64,000 bases of DNA from Candidatus Ornithospirochaeta avicola (GTDB lineage Bacteria > Spirochaetota > Spirochaetia > Sphaerochaetales > Sphaerochaetaceae), in NCBI GenBank assembly GCA_019113245.1, contig DXHU01000015.1:85683-149682 (forward strand), read 5' to 3'. The notes under the pieces are model-generated. The model did no database searches. It was given only the letters and a program-made list of their open reading frames with translations, and had not been told where the DNA came from. The translations under genes and the position numbers were made by a program. The stretch's first letter is position 1. Every line of letters starts with the position of its first letter. This document shows, piece by piece, positions 56,382 to 64,000 of this stretch.

Positions 56382-57833
56382 ATGGAAAAGAAACCCAATA
56401 TCCTGATAATAATGTCTGATCAGTTCAGAGGCGACTGCATGGGCTTCATGGGTCACCCTGATGTGAAGACTCCGTATCTGGACACTCTTGCAGCAAGAGG
56501 AGTCGCATTCACAAACGCATATTCAGCATGCCCCAGCTGTGTTCCCGCCCGTGCAGGATTTTTAACAGGCTACAAGCCTTCACACCATCGCCGTGTGGGC
56601 TATGTTGATGGAGAGAAATGGGAATTTGACAGGACAATTGCAAGCGAGTGCGCAAAAAACGGCTATTACACAAAAGCATGCGGAAAGATGCATATTCACC
56701 CCACACGCACTCTTGCCGGTTTCAATCACATAGACCTTCATGACGGCTATCTGCATTATGTCAGGTACCAGAGCAATGAATACAAGTACCAGCAGAGAAT
56801 AAACGATGATTATTTCTACTATCTGAGAAACGAGAAAGGAATTGATGCAGATACAATAGACACAGGACTGGAATGCAACAGCTGGGTTGCCCGTCCATGG
56901 TGCTATGATGAGCAGCTTCATCCGACAAACTGGGTGACAAACAAGGCAATGGACTTTCTAAGGACAAGAGACCCTGGAAAGCCTTTCCTTCTCTTTGCCT
57001 CATATTTAAAGCCGCATCCGCCGCTGGATCCTCCAGAGTACTATTACAATATGTATATGAACATGGACCTCAGAGCTCCGGCAATCGGGGACTGGGAAAA
57101 AGAGGATGAGATTGAAAGGCTTGGCAGAATCTTCGACTCAAAGACAGGTCCGAAAGACAAGTTCATGATCAAGCAGATGATGGCAGGATACTATGGCCTG
57201 ATTACTCATCTAGACCATCAGATAGGAAAGCTCATCCAGGCTCTTGTTGAGCATGAAGTGTATGACAATACAATCATAATATTCACAGCAGACCACGGAG
57301 AAGAGCTTGGGGACCATCATCTTTTCAGAAAGAGCCGAGCATACGAAGGCTCCTGCCATATACCTCTTATAATCAGTGCGCCGGAGCACCTTGTAAAAGG
57401 CATCAAGAGAGGAGCTAAGGCAGAAGGTGTTGTTGAGCTGATGGACATAATGCCGACAGTTCTGGACCTCATCGGAGCAGAAAAAAATGAAGACATTGAC
57501 GGAAAGAGCCTGATGGAAATGCTTTCCGATCCGGAGAAAAAGGTCAGAGCCTACCTTCACTGCGAACATGCATACATGGAGCACTCTTCTCAGTGGATTG
57601 TCACAGAAAAGGACAAATACATCTGGAACACAAATGACGGAAAAGAAGAATACTTTGATCTTGAGAAAGACCCGAGAGAGCTTCACGAGGCGTCAAAAGA
57701 GAACATAGAGAGGGTCAGTGAGATGAGAAAAGCTCTCATAAAAGAGCTTGAAGGCAGGCCTGAAGGCTTTGTAAAAGACGGCACTCTTGTTGCCGGAAGG
57801 CCTTATGAGCCTCTTTTAGACAAACCCTTCTAA
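56382..57833 (+). CDS. Sulfatase (family S1) without signal peptide
   Basis: A 483-residue type I sulfatase. 'PNILIIMSDQFRGDCMGFMGH' carries the metal Asp pair, and 'ACPSCVPARAGFLTG' is the CxPxR maturation motif whose Cys becomes formylglycine. 'TADHGEELGDHHLFRK' holds the distal metal Asp and His. There is no N-terminal signal peptide, so the enzyme should act in the cytosol, with maturation by a formylglycine-generating or anSME enzyme not seen in the window. Beside GH112 and an AraC regulator it probably removes sulfate from imported mucin or glycosaminoglycan sugars; the substrate is inferred. Confidence 0.9.
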   Translation: MEKKPNILIIMSDQFRGDCMGFMGHPDVKTPYLDTLAARGVAFTNAYSACPSCVPARAGFLTGYKPSHHRRVGYVDGEKWEFDRTIASECAKNGYYTKACGKMHIHPTRTLAGFNHIDLHDGYLHYVRYQSNEYKYQQRINDDYFYYLRNEKGIDADTIDTGLECNSWVARPWCYDEQLHPTNWVTNKAMDFLRTRDPGKPFLLFASYLKPHPPLDPPEYYYNMYMNMDLRAPAIGDWEKEDEIERLGRIFDSKTGPKDKFMIKQMMAGYYGLITHLDHQIGKLIQALVEHEVYDNTIIIFTADHGEELGDHHLFRKSRAYEGSCHIPLIISAPEHLVKGIKRGAKAEGVVELMDIMPTVLDLIGAEKNEDIDGKSLMEMLSDPEKKVRAYLHCEHAYMEHSSQWIVTEKDKYIWNTNDGKEEYFDLEKDPRELHEASKENIERVSEMRKALIKELEGRPEGFVKDGTLVAGRPYEPLLDKPF

Positions 57834-57835
57834 TA

Positions 57836-57864
57836 TTGACACTTGATGCTTTTTTCCTTAAAGT
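57836..57864 (+). promoter_or_regulatory. Promoter of tRNA-Ser(GGA) and SRP RNA
   Basis: TTGACA (57836-57841), 17-base spacer, TAAAGT (57859-57864), 12 bases before the tRNA. Confidence 0.8.
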
Positions 57865-57876
57865 TATCCCGGATAA

Positions 57877-57962
<86 letters not shown>

Positions 57963-57963
57963 T

Positions 57964-58071
57964 CGGGCGACAGATCCCAGGCAATATGCCCTAGCGAACC
58001 TGGTCAGGAGGGGAACCTAGCAGCCATAGTTAGTAAGCATATGTGACCTGGTGTATTTGTCGCCTTTTTTT
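57964..58071 (+). ncRNA. ffs: Signal recognition particle RNA, small bacterial type
   Basis: A hairpin RNA of about 100 bases closed by GGCGACA/TGTCGCC (57966-57972 with 58058-58064) and followed by seven T. The apical part contains GGTCAGGAGGGGAACC and AGCAGCC, the asymmetric loop and GNRA-like tip bound by Ffh. It starts two bases after tRNA-Ser and is followed by dnaX, a common bacterial order (ffs-dnaX-ybaB-recR). Confidence 0.88.
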
Positions 58072-58084
58072 CTCTTTTCATTCA

Positions 58085-58093
58085 TGCTATAAT
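58085..58093 (+). promoter_or_regulatory. dnaX promoter (extended -10)
   Basis: TGC-TATAAT (58085-58093), with a short leader holding ACGGAGA before the ATG at 58110. The -35 falls in the T run of SRP RNA and is poor. Confidence 0.55.
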
Positions 58094-58109
58094 CACACGG
58101 AGATACAAT

Positions 58110-59822
58110 ATGGCATACGAAGTAACGGCAACAAGAAAGAGACCTCAGAGCTTTTCTTCCTTAATAGGACAGGAATTTGTCGTCTCGACTCTAGAAAGCG
58201 CCATCAAGGAAAACAGAATCGCACACGCCTATCTTTTCTCCGGTCCCCGCGGAGTCGGAAAGACAAGCTCTGCCAGACTGCTTGCAAAAGCACTCAACTG
58301 CGAGAACGGCCCGACCAGCGAGCCCTGCGGGAAATGCTCCAGCTGCAAAGCAATTGCCGCAGGAGAAAGCGTTGATGTAATTGAAATAGACGGAGCTTCA
58401 AACAATGGAGTTGATGCTGTGAGGGCAATTAAGGAAGAAGTTCTTTTTCCTCCACAGAGTTCAAGATACAAGATTTACATAATCGATGAGGTCCACATGC
58501 TGTCAATAAGCGCATTCAATGCGCTTTTAAAGACCATTGAGGAACCTCCTGAGTACATTGTATTCATCTTCGCAACAACCGAAATACAGAAGGTTCCACA
58601 GACGATAAGGAGCCGCTGCCAGCAGTTCCATTTCCAGCTTATAAGCCAGAATGATATCGTGAAATGCCTTGAGAGTGCCGCATCGGAGATGAAAATTGAA
58701 GCAGATAAGGATGCTCTTTACTGGATAGCAAAAGAGGGAGCAGGATCAATGAGGGATTCATACACCCTCTTTGACCAGGTGGCATCTTTTTCAGAAGGAC
58801 ATATCACGCTCAGGAAGATCAAGGAAAAGCTTTTTCTTGCGTCTGCAGAAGACATTGCCTCAATTCTTTCTCTTTCGTTTGAAGAAAGGACAGAAGAGGC
58901 TCTTGATATCCTTGAAAAACTCTTTTCCTCCGGCACTTCAGAGACCCAGATAATCAAAGACATGGCAGAATATGTCAAGAGCCTGCTCTTTTACAAAGCT
59001 GGCGTGAGGAGAGCCGATGTCCTTTCGTGCACGGAGGAAGAGATAGACAGGAATCTGGTGAATCTCTACTCAAAAGAGATGCTTGAGGCTGTTCTCAAGG
59101 CTCTGCTTGACCTTTACAGGGATATCAGATACTCCCTTTCTCCCAAAATGGAGATTGAGCTCTTTGTATCAAGACTCTCATCTATCAGGTATCTCACAAC
59201 AAAAGAAAACCTTTTAGCAAGACTTGACCAGATAAGAAAGAGCATAGAAAGCGAGAACAGAATCACCGTTGAGAGAAAAAGCGCTGAAAGGACTTTCCCT
59301 GAAATAAAAAAAAAGATAGCTGACAGCAGCCCAGAAAACAAAGATTCTCTTTTGCCGTCTTCAAGAGAAGAAAGCGTGAGGGAAGAAGAAAGGGGCGGAA
59401 AGGTCATTGATGAAGGTGTTCTGTCCTCTCTTATAGCGGCACTGAGAGAAGAGGCGATGAACGCAGAGGCGAGATTCTTTTCCCAGAAACTTGCATCCTA
59501 TTGCCAGCAGGAGAACTCAATCACATTCACCTTCTCTTCTACTCTTGCACTTCAGGCTGTAGAGAAAAACAGGAGAATGATAGAAAAAATCCTCTCCGAT
59601 CTTTTGGGCAGAAGCATCATCATACGTCTTGAAGCCCTCGAGAAAGAAGAGAGAAAAACTGGAAACGACACACGCTTTGTCCTTGATGTCTTCAAATCAG
59701 GAGAAGCAGTTGAAATGAAAGAAGAGGAGATTATAAAAAGTGAATCCGTTCGAAATGATGAAAAACTTGGGCCAAATGCAGGCGAAAATGAAATCAGTGC
59801 AGGAGATGGTGGAGAAAATTGA
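58110..59822 (+). CDS. dnaX: DNA polymerase III tau (and probable gamma) subunit
   Basis: A 570-residue clamp-loader ATPase. Domain I has Walker A 'GPRGVGKTSSARLLAKALNC', a zinc module (CGKCSSC), Walker B 'YIIDEVHML' and the SRC motif 'IRSRCQQF'. Domains II-III run to about residue 360, and the C-terminal part (about 400-570) is the low-complexity linker and polymerase-binding region of tau. A run of nine A at 59306-59314 (codons 399-402) is placed exactly where slippage would give a gamma-like product of 402 or 404 residues, since both other frames stop at once. The last 83 bases overlap ybaB in another frame. Confidence 0.95.
   Translation: MAYEVTATRKRPQSFSSLIGQEFVVSTLESAIKENRIAHAYLFSGPRGVGKTSSARLLAKALNCENGPTSEPCGKCSSCKAIAAGESVDVIEIDGASNNGVDAVRAIKEEVLFPPQSSRYKIYIIDEVHMLSISAFNALLKTIEEPPEYIVFIFATTEIQKVPQTIRSRCQQFHFQLISQNDIVKCLESAASEMKIEADKDALYWIAKEGAGSMRDSYTLFDQVASFSEGHITLRKIKEKLFLASAEDIASILSLSFEERTEEALDILEKLFSSGTSETQIIKDMAEYVKSLLFYKAGVRRADVLSCTEEEIDRNLVNLYSKEMLEAVLKALLDLYRDIRYSLSPKMEIELFVSRLSSIRYLTTKENLLARLDQIRKSIESENRITVERKSAERTFPEIKKKIADSSPENKDSLLPSSREESVREEERGGKVIDEGVLSSLIAALREEAMNAEARFFSQKLASYCQQENSITFTFSSTLALQAVEKNRRMIEKILSDLLGRSIIIRLEALEKEERKTGNDTRFVLDVFKSGEAVEMKEEEIIKSESVRNDEKLGPNAGENEISAGDGGEN
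59306..59314 (+). promoter_or_regulatory. A9 slippage site in dnaX
   Basis: A run of nine A reads ATA AAA AAA AAG in frame. One extra A leads to GAT AGC TGA; one fewer gives AGA TAG. Both truncate DnaX near residue 403, at the gamma boundary. A small GCTG/CAGC stem follows. Confidence 0.6.
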
Positions 59823-60024
59823 AGTCACAGGATCTGCAGCTGCCGGCCTCGTTGAAGTGACAATAAAGGGAAATTTCCTTGTAAGCAGCATAAAGATAGA
59901 CGAAGGCCTGTATAAGGAAGATGTAATATCCTCTCTTCCTACCCTTCTTAAAAGCGCTTTCAATGATGCTGTCGAGAAAGTGAGGGCCGAGCTTCAGACT
60001 CAGGCACAGAGTGCACTCTTATGA
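59740..60024 (+). CDS. Nucleoid-associated protein, YbaB/EbfC family
   Basis: A 94-residue DNA-binding dimer. The start 'MNPFEMMKNLGQMQAKMKSVQEMVEK' is the family N terminus, and 'VEVTIKGNFLVSSIKIDEGL' the central sheet, slightly shorter than E. coli YbaB (109). The GTG start at 59740 lies 83 bases inside the end of dnaX in another frame; ATG codons five and six residues later are alternatives but would cut the conserved start. It overlaps recR by four bases. Confidence 0.9.
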   Translation: MNPFEMMKNLGQMQAKMKSVQEMVEKIEVTGSAAAGLVEVTIKGNFLVSSIKIDEGLYKEDVISSLPTLLKSAFNDAVEKVRAELQTQAQSALL

Positions 60025-60611
60025 TGGATGCTATTGCTAACCTCACAGCTCTTTTAAAGAGACTTCCTGGAATGGGCGGAAAATCTGCCCAGCGTCTTGC
60101 ATATTTTCTCATAAAGAGCGATGAAAGCTACAATAAGGCACTGTCTGAGGCAATTGGGACTCTTAAAGATAAAATTCATCCCTGCCCTGTCTGCGGAGCT
60201 TATATAGAAGAAGAATGTCCTTTCTGCTCTGATGAAGGAAGGGACAAAAGCGTGATTTGCATAGTTGAGGAGCCTCAGGATGTGCTGACAATAGCATCCA
60301 GCGGAGCATATTCCGGCCTTTTCCATGTTCTTGGAGGAGCCATAAATCCTCTTAAGGGAATAACGCCGGACAAACTGAGGATAAGGGAACTTGTTAGCAG
60401 AATTGAAAAAGGCTCCTTTTCAGAAGTCATAATTGCTACAAATCCCACAGAGGAAGGAGATACTACTGCTCTCTTCATCAAAGAAGCGCTGAAGAAATTT
60501 GAGGACCTGAAAATCACCCGTCCTTCCAGCGGTCTGCCGATTGGAGGGGATCTTGGCTATGTCGACAAGACCACTCTTTCACGCTCGCTCAAAGGCAGGG
60601 TCAATCTTTAA
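60021..60611 (+). CDS. recR: Recombination mediator protein RecR
   Basis: A 196-residue protein of the RecFOR pathway. It has the helix-hairpin-helix 'LLKRLPGMGGKSAQRLAYFL', a C4 zinc finger ('CPVCGAYIEEECPFC'), the Toprim domain ('ICIVEEPQDVLTIASSGAYSG', 'IIATNPTEEGDTTALFI') and the C-terminal Walker-like block 'SGLPIGGDLGYVDKTTLSRSLKGR'. Length is normal. It is the last gene after dnaX and ybaB and overlaps the convergent permease gene by 11 bases. Confidence 0.96.
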   Translation: MMDAIANLTALLKRLPGMGGKSAQRLAYFLIKSDESYNKALSEAIGTLKDKIHPCPVCGAYIEEECPFCSDEGRDKSVICIVEEPQDVLTIASSGAYSGLFHVLGGAINPLKGITPDKLRIRELVSRIEKGSFSEVIIATNPTEEGDTTALFIKEALKKFEDLKITRPSSGLPIGGDLGYVDKTTLSRSLKGRVNL

Positions 60612-61350
60612 AGCTTTCCCTTGCCAGGTATAAAGAAAGAGAAAGCAGGAAAATGAACAGAGAGGGAAGCACGATCAAAGAAGGATGCGAGAATATATAC
60701 CTGTATCCGCTGCTCATGAGCTTTCCTAGACTTACATATTCAGCAGGAAGTCCTAGAGATAAAAAAGAAAGCGATGCTTCTGCTGCAATCGTAGCGGAGA
60801 AAACCGTCAATGCAAGCTCTCCCATAATTGGAAAAAGAGAGGGAAGATAATGCCTTAAAGCGATGTTCTTCTCTTTTATTCCAAGCATATGCTCAGCCTT
60901 TATGTATTCCCTCTTTCTGATATTCAGCATCTTTGTATAAAGGACTCTGGAATTGTCTGTTATCTCCGCTGCCGCTATTGCAATAAAAAGCGGAGCAACC
61001 CCATTGCCCCAGAGAGAAACCAGAAACAGGACAAGAAGCACCTTTGGGATGCTTTTTATTGCATTGAGCAAAACAAGAAAAGACGGAAAACGAAGGACAG
61101 CAAGAGCCACGACAAAAGAGAAAAAGAGGGAAAAGAGCGTAACAGAGAAAGAAAAAACAAAAGTATTTCTTAAGGCAAGTGCTACAAGAGATGCATAATC
61201 ACGCCCCATGTCATCACAGCCAAAGGGATGGGAAAAAGAAAAAGGTGCGAAGCTTCTTGAGAAATCTATCCCCTCTTCCTCTGAGAAGATAAGAGAAAAG
61301 AGAAGCAGAAAAAAGAGTATGATGGCTCCAGCAGCTCTTTTCTTATTCAT
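60601..61350 (-). CDS. Peptide/nickel-type ABC permease (DppC-like)
   Basis: A 249-residue inner-membrane protein with about six helices and the Opp/Dpp loop 'YIKAEHMLGIKEKNIALRHYLPSL' plus 'AAEASLSFLSLGLPAEYVSLGKLM', both typical of DppC/OppC. It is shorter than usual (near 290) because the N-terminal cytosolic segment is short. It overlaps the DppB-like gene by eight bases. ATPase genes are not present in the window, so the transporter must use ATPases encoded elsewhere or further along a broken operon. Confidence 0.85.
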   Translation of the reverse strand: MNKKRAAGAIILFFLLLFSLIFSEEEGIDFSRSFAPFSFSHPFGCDDMGRDYASLVALALRNTFVFSFSVTLFSLFFSFVVALAVLRFPSFLVLLNAIKSIPKVLLVLFLVSLWGNGVAPLFIAIAAAEITDNSRVLYTKMLNIRKREYIKAEHMLGIKEKNIALRHYLPSLFPIMGELALTVFSATIAAEASLSFLSLGLPAEYVSLGKLMSSGYRYIFSHPSLIVLPSLFIFLLSLSLYLARESFKD

Positions 61351-62260
61351 TATTCCTCCTGCTCTGGGGATCCAGAAAATAAAGACATATATCGGAAAGA
61401 AGGGAAAGGATACTTACTAAAAGAGAAATCAGCATCACCGCAGTTGCAATAAGATTGACATCCCTAGCCATCGCAGATGATACAATAAGAGAGCCAAAAC
61501 CAGGTAAAGAGAACATCGTTTCAAGAACCGCAGAACCAAGAAGCATTGATGAAAAAGAAGAAAAAGAGAGAGGGAAAAGTGTTCTCGATGCATTTTTGAA
61601 AACATCTGTCCTCATTATTTTTTTCCAGCTTTTGCCATAGCTCAAAGCTGTTCTTACATAATCCTTATCAAGCTCTGAAAGAACCTCTTTCTTGAAGATC
61701 CTCATAAAGAGAGCCGAGTGCATAAGAGAAAGAACCGCAACTGGTATTGCTATGTTTCCAGAAACCGGCAAAAGAGGAAAGCGCACTGAGAAAAGGAGTG
61801 TAAGAAAAAGAGCAAGAACCATCGAAGGGAGGGAGAAGATTATGAGAGAATATGCATCAAGAACACGGGAGGCTCTGCTGCGGGCAAGAAAAAGAGTGAG
61901 CAGTATCGAGATCACAAGAGAAACAAAAAGAGAGGAGAGAGATAAAAGAAGAGTAAAAGGAAGGCGGGAGGAAACAAGCCTTGCTATATCCTCTGAGTAT
62001 ATGCTTTCTCCCCAGCTGAATGTAAGGAAGTTCAGAAGAAAGAAAAAGTAACGGTAAAAGATGTTACGCTCAAGAAGTAGGTTCTCTCTTACTGCTTCTT
62101 CACCTGTGGCAATTCTGTCTCCGCTGATATATACAGCTACATCCGCACCGGAGAGATCCAGCAGAAGGAACACAAGAAGAGAAACTATGAGAAGCGTCGT
62201 TATTATCTTCAGGATATTCTTAAGAATCAGAGCTGGCACTGTAGAATCTGTTACCCTCAC
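61343..62260 (-). CDS. Peptide/nickel-type ABC permease (DppB-like)
   Basis: A 305-residue membrane protein with six helices. 'DKDYVRTALSYGKSWKKIMRTDVFKNASRTLFPL' is the OppB/DppB EAA loop region, and 'AVLETMFSLPGFGSLIVSSAMARD' the conserved periplasmic and membrane block. The start overlaps the end of the binding protein gene by 41 bases, long for a simple overlap; no better downstream start is visible before the first helix. It works with the DppC-like permease. Confidence 0.87.
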   Translation of the reverse strand: MRVTDSTVPALILKNILKIITTLLIVSLLVFLLLDLSGADVAVYISGDRIATGEEAVRENLLLERNIFYRYFFFLLNFLTFSWGESIYSEDIARLVSSRLPFTLLLSLSSLFVSLVISILLTLFLARSRASRVLDAYSLIIFSLPSMVLALFLTLLFSVRFPLLPVSGNIAIPVAVLSLMHSALFMRIFKKEVLSELDKDYVRTALSYGKSWKKIMRTDVFKNASRTLFPLSFSSFSSMLLGSAVLETMFSLPGFGSLIVSSAMARDVNLIATAVMLISLLVSILSLLSDICLYFLDPQSRRNNE

Positions 62261-63701
62261 TTATTATCACACCGTCGATACTGCTTCTCTGAGCGTTTAT
62301 TGTGCTGTAGTGTCCACATACCGTGACATAGCAGTTTTCCCATAAATAGCGCTGAGCCTTCTCCCATATCTGAGAAAGAGATGCTAAGTCCCCTGCCCTG
62401 TTCATCTCTTCAACAAGAGATGCAAGATATTCATCTTCAAGCCACCCTGCATATGAAGGGTTCAGATACTGCTTCATCTGAGGAAGTGCAACTGTAGAGA
62501 ATGCGGAGATGAAAAGATCAAAACTGCCCTCATCGTTCCTCCTTGAAAGAAAGCCAGTCCAGTCCAAAACCTCTATCTCCACAGAAAGGCCTATCTCTTC
62601 AAGGCTCTGCTTTATGACAAGAGCGGCTTTATCCAGATTCGAAAGATTGCTTACAAGAATCCTGACTTTCTCATTCTCGTAGCCGTACTCATCTCGGATT
62701 TCAATCGCTTTCTCTATGTTCTTCTCATAATAAGGATCTCCAGAAAAGACAAAGGACGTCTGCTGTTTTTCCATATAAGCAGAATCTGCTCTCCATCCGT
62801 ATTTTCCATAAATGGCATTCATCACATGGCTCTTGTCTATCAAAAGAGAGACCATCTGCCTGAAAGGCTTTTCTGCCGCAATCCCCTTTTTCTTGTTATA
62901 AACCAGAACAATGCTCTCACTCTCCTCGCCTTGAAGAAGAACAACATCCTCACTCTCCTCAAGAGAGGAAATATCCTCGCTCATCACCTCGGTGATGAAA
63001 TCATACTCCCCTCTTTCAAGGCCTGAGCGGCGCATGTTGCTGTCGCTGACAGAAAGGAATTCTATCCTGTCAAAAAACACATCATCCTTACTCCTGTAAT
63101 TCTCATTCTTCTCAAGCGTGCATGATATCCCCGGCTCGAGAGAAGAAAGAACATAAGGGCCGCTTCCTGTTATCTCATCAAGCAGAAGATACTTGTTTTC
63201 AAGAAGGGCTTCTTCTTTGCTTATTACAGCCAAAGAAGTCCCGGAAGACATCAGATACACAATATTGTATAAAGGTTCAGCAGAGGCAACGAAGACAGAA
63301 CTCTCATCGTATGAAAACCGGCTGTCTCCCAAAAGAGAAAGAGCATTGGCATTGTTTTCTGCCCATCTGTTGAGAGAAAAGGCAACATCAGAAGGCTCAA
63401 GAGGAGTCCCGTCTGAGAATAAGATACCGTCTTTTATTGCAATTTCCAGTCTTTTCCCGCCATCTGAAAAAGAAATGCTTTCTGCTATGTTCATTTCAAG
63501 ATTTTCCCCTTCAAGGGAAAAAAGCGTCTCATATATATGCATATAGATATCCCTCATCATCCTTGAGGAATTCTTATGAGGATCTATATAACTCACGCTT
63601 TCGGCATACGCTGCAGTAAACGTCTTCTCCTCTTCTTTATCTGAAGCACAGGAAGAAAAGAGGAACAACATGGCAAAAAGAAGAACTGCTATTTTTCTCA
63701 C
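62220..63701 (-). CDS. Peptide-type ABC transporter substrate-binding lipoprotein (family 5)
   Basis: A 493-residue binding protein with lipoprotein signal 'MRKIAVLLFAMLFLFSSC' (lipobox FSSC). The mature part is a family 5 binding protein: 'AYAESVSYIDPHKNSSRMMRDIYMHIYETLF' at the start and 'SDGGKRLEIAIKDGILFSDGTPLEPSDVAFSLNRW' (the classic 'FsDGtp.tAdDV.fs' block). The GTG start has TAGACT ending six bases upstream and no Shine-Dalgarno, consistent with a leaderless mRNA, though the -35 is poor. It is the first gene of the three-gene transporter unit. Confidence 0.88.
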   Translation of the reverse strand: MRKIAVLLFAMLFLFSSCASDKEEEKTFTAAYAESVSYIDPHKNSSRMMRDIYMHIYETLFSLEGENLEMNIAESISFSDGGKRLEIAIKDGILFSDGTPLEPSDVAFSLNRWAENNANALSLLGDSRFSYDESSVFVASAEPLYNIVYLMSSGTSLAVISKEEALLENKYLLLDEITGSGPYVLSSLEPGISCTLEKNENYRSKDDVFFDRIEFLSVSDSNMRRSGLERGEYDFITEVMSEDISSLEESEDVVLLQGEESESIVLVYNKKKGIAAEKPFRQMVSLLIDKSHVMNAIYGKYGWRADSAYMEKQQTSFVFSGDPYYEKNIEKAIEIRDEYGYENEKVRILVSNLSNLDKAALVIKQSLEEIGLSVEIEVLDWTGFLSRRNDEGSFDLFISAFSTVALPQMKQYLNPSYAGWLEDEYLASLVEEMNRAGDLASLSQIWEKAQRYLWENCYVTVCGHYSTINAQRSSIDGVIISEGNRFYSASSDS

Positions 63702-63789
63702 AGGGAAAGTCTACATTAAAAAGAAGAAAAAAGAAAATAAAAAAGCTGACTTTTCGTCAGCCTGAATATATGAACACAAATTTGTGATA

Positions 63790-63862
63790 TAGCAGGGGTA
63801 GGACTCGAACCTACGGCCTCCGGGTTATGAGCCCGACGAGCTGCCAACTGCTCTACCCTGCG
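63790..63862 (-). tRNA. Initiator tRNA-fMet(CAU)
   Basis: Anticodon loop CTCATAA, with the three G-C pairs (GGG/CCC) in the anticodon stem that mark initiator tRNAs. The first acceptor position is C and faces U instead of pairing, with A as discriminator; initiators usually have a C1-A72 mismatch. Length is 73 bases, without CCA. It lies on the minus strand. Confidence 0.88.
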
Positions 63863-63876
63863 TCGATTGCTATAAC

Positions 63877-63905
63877 ACTGTACCCATATTACAAAGTAAT
63901 GTCAA
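63877..63905 (-). promoter_or_regulatory. Promoter of tRNA-fMet
   Basis: On the minus strand TTGACA (63905-63900), 17-base spacer, TACAGT (63882-63877), 14 bases before the tRNA. The remaining bases to the window end show no gene. Confidence 0.8.
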
Positions 63906-64000
63906 TAGAGTGGAATGTTTTTTGAAGACCGGCTTTATAAGTCCTTTCTTGTCAAGAAATAATGTATCTGAAAAATGAATACTTTATTTAAATTTGTATA

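Noticed and set aside
63935..63960. Second TTGACA with TTATAA upstream of tRNA-fMet on the minus strand
   Set aside because: The spacing is only nine bases, so it cannot be a promoter with those boxes; the one at 63877-63905 fits well.

Overview
The window looks like chromosome of a diderm, probably anaerobic and host-associated bacterium. The best guess is a spirochaete of the Sphaerochaeta/Treponema kind. This rests on a TmpC/PnrA-type nucleoside lipoprotein, several Cys-anchored lipoproteins, the remnant of an outer-membrane barrel protein ending in Phe, a small SRP RNA, moderate GC and fermentative sugar pathways. The placement is inferred from gene content only; no 16S rRNA is present.

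Layout. 1-5 kb: end of an HI0933-family flavoprotein, an OsmC-like protein, an unknown protein, and a minus-strand operon with a split transketolase and an aldolase-fold protein lacking its zinc ligands. 5-11.5 kb: proS, an ankyrin protein, add, pulA, then a 290-base gap that appears to hold two tandem sigma-54 promoters with two small RNAs, then rlmE. 11.5-13.2 kb: a TnpB element and a decayed outer-membrane protein gene. 13.2-24.6 kb: mscS, htpG, a ROK-like regulator, phosphohexomutase, and a set of small enzymes ending with a purine nucleoside phosphorylase operon. 24.8-29.7 kb: complete BMP-type nucleoside ABC transporter. 30-33.3 kb: plsC-like, gltS-like and GNAT genes. 33.4-42.6 kb: galacturonate catabolism (uxaB, uxaA, uxaC, kdgR-like, kdgK, eda) with two matching operator palindromes. 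42.6-47.4 kb: thymidine kinase-like, deoC, Nudix, YigZ, M28 peptidase. 47.4-47.9 kb: three Ser tRNAs and one Arg tRNA. 48.4-49.9 kb: second TnpB element. 49.9-57.8 kb: a host-glycan locus (GH112 phosphorylase, sugar ABC transporter, AraC regulator, sulfatase). 57.8-60.6 kb: tRNA-Ser, SRP RNA, dnaX, ybaB, recR. 60.6-63.7 kb: oligopeptide-type ABC permeases and binding lipoprotein. 63.8 kb: initiator tRNA.

How the genes work together. UxaC, UxaB, UxaA, KdgK and Eda form an unbroken route from D-galacturonate (and tagaturonate) to pyruvate and glyceraldehyde-3-phosphate. The IclR-family gene in the same operon probably reads the TGAAAC-N3-GTTTCA palindromes at the uxaB promoter and in the kdgK/eda divergent gap. 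BMP transporter, PNP, adenosine deaminase, DeoC, phosphohexomutase and thymidine kinase together suggest nucleoside salvage. The 50-58 kb locus fits import of galacto-N-biose or lacto-N-biose from mucin or milk glycans, cytosolic phosphorolysis, and desulfation by a sulfatase without a signal peptide.

Two signals go beyond ordinary annotation. First, many first-in-operon genes lack a Shine-Dalgarno and carry a -10 hexamer ending exactly six bases before the start codon, with a good -35 in several cases. That is the geometry of leaderless mRNAs. Second, the gap after pulA contains two TGGCATG-N4-TTGCA sigma-54 promoters. Each is followed by the same CAGAGCAA(A)CAG 5' end, a CU-rich anti-Shine-Dalgarno-like segment and an intrinsic terminator, with two TGTGAA-N5-TTCACA palindromes between them. 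This looks like a pair of activator-controlled sister small RNAs and is the best candidate here for an undescribed system.
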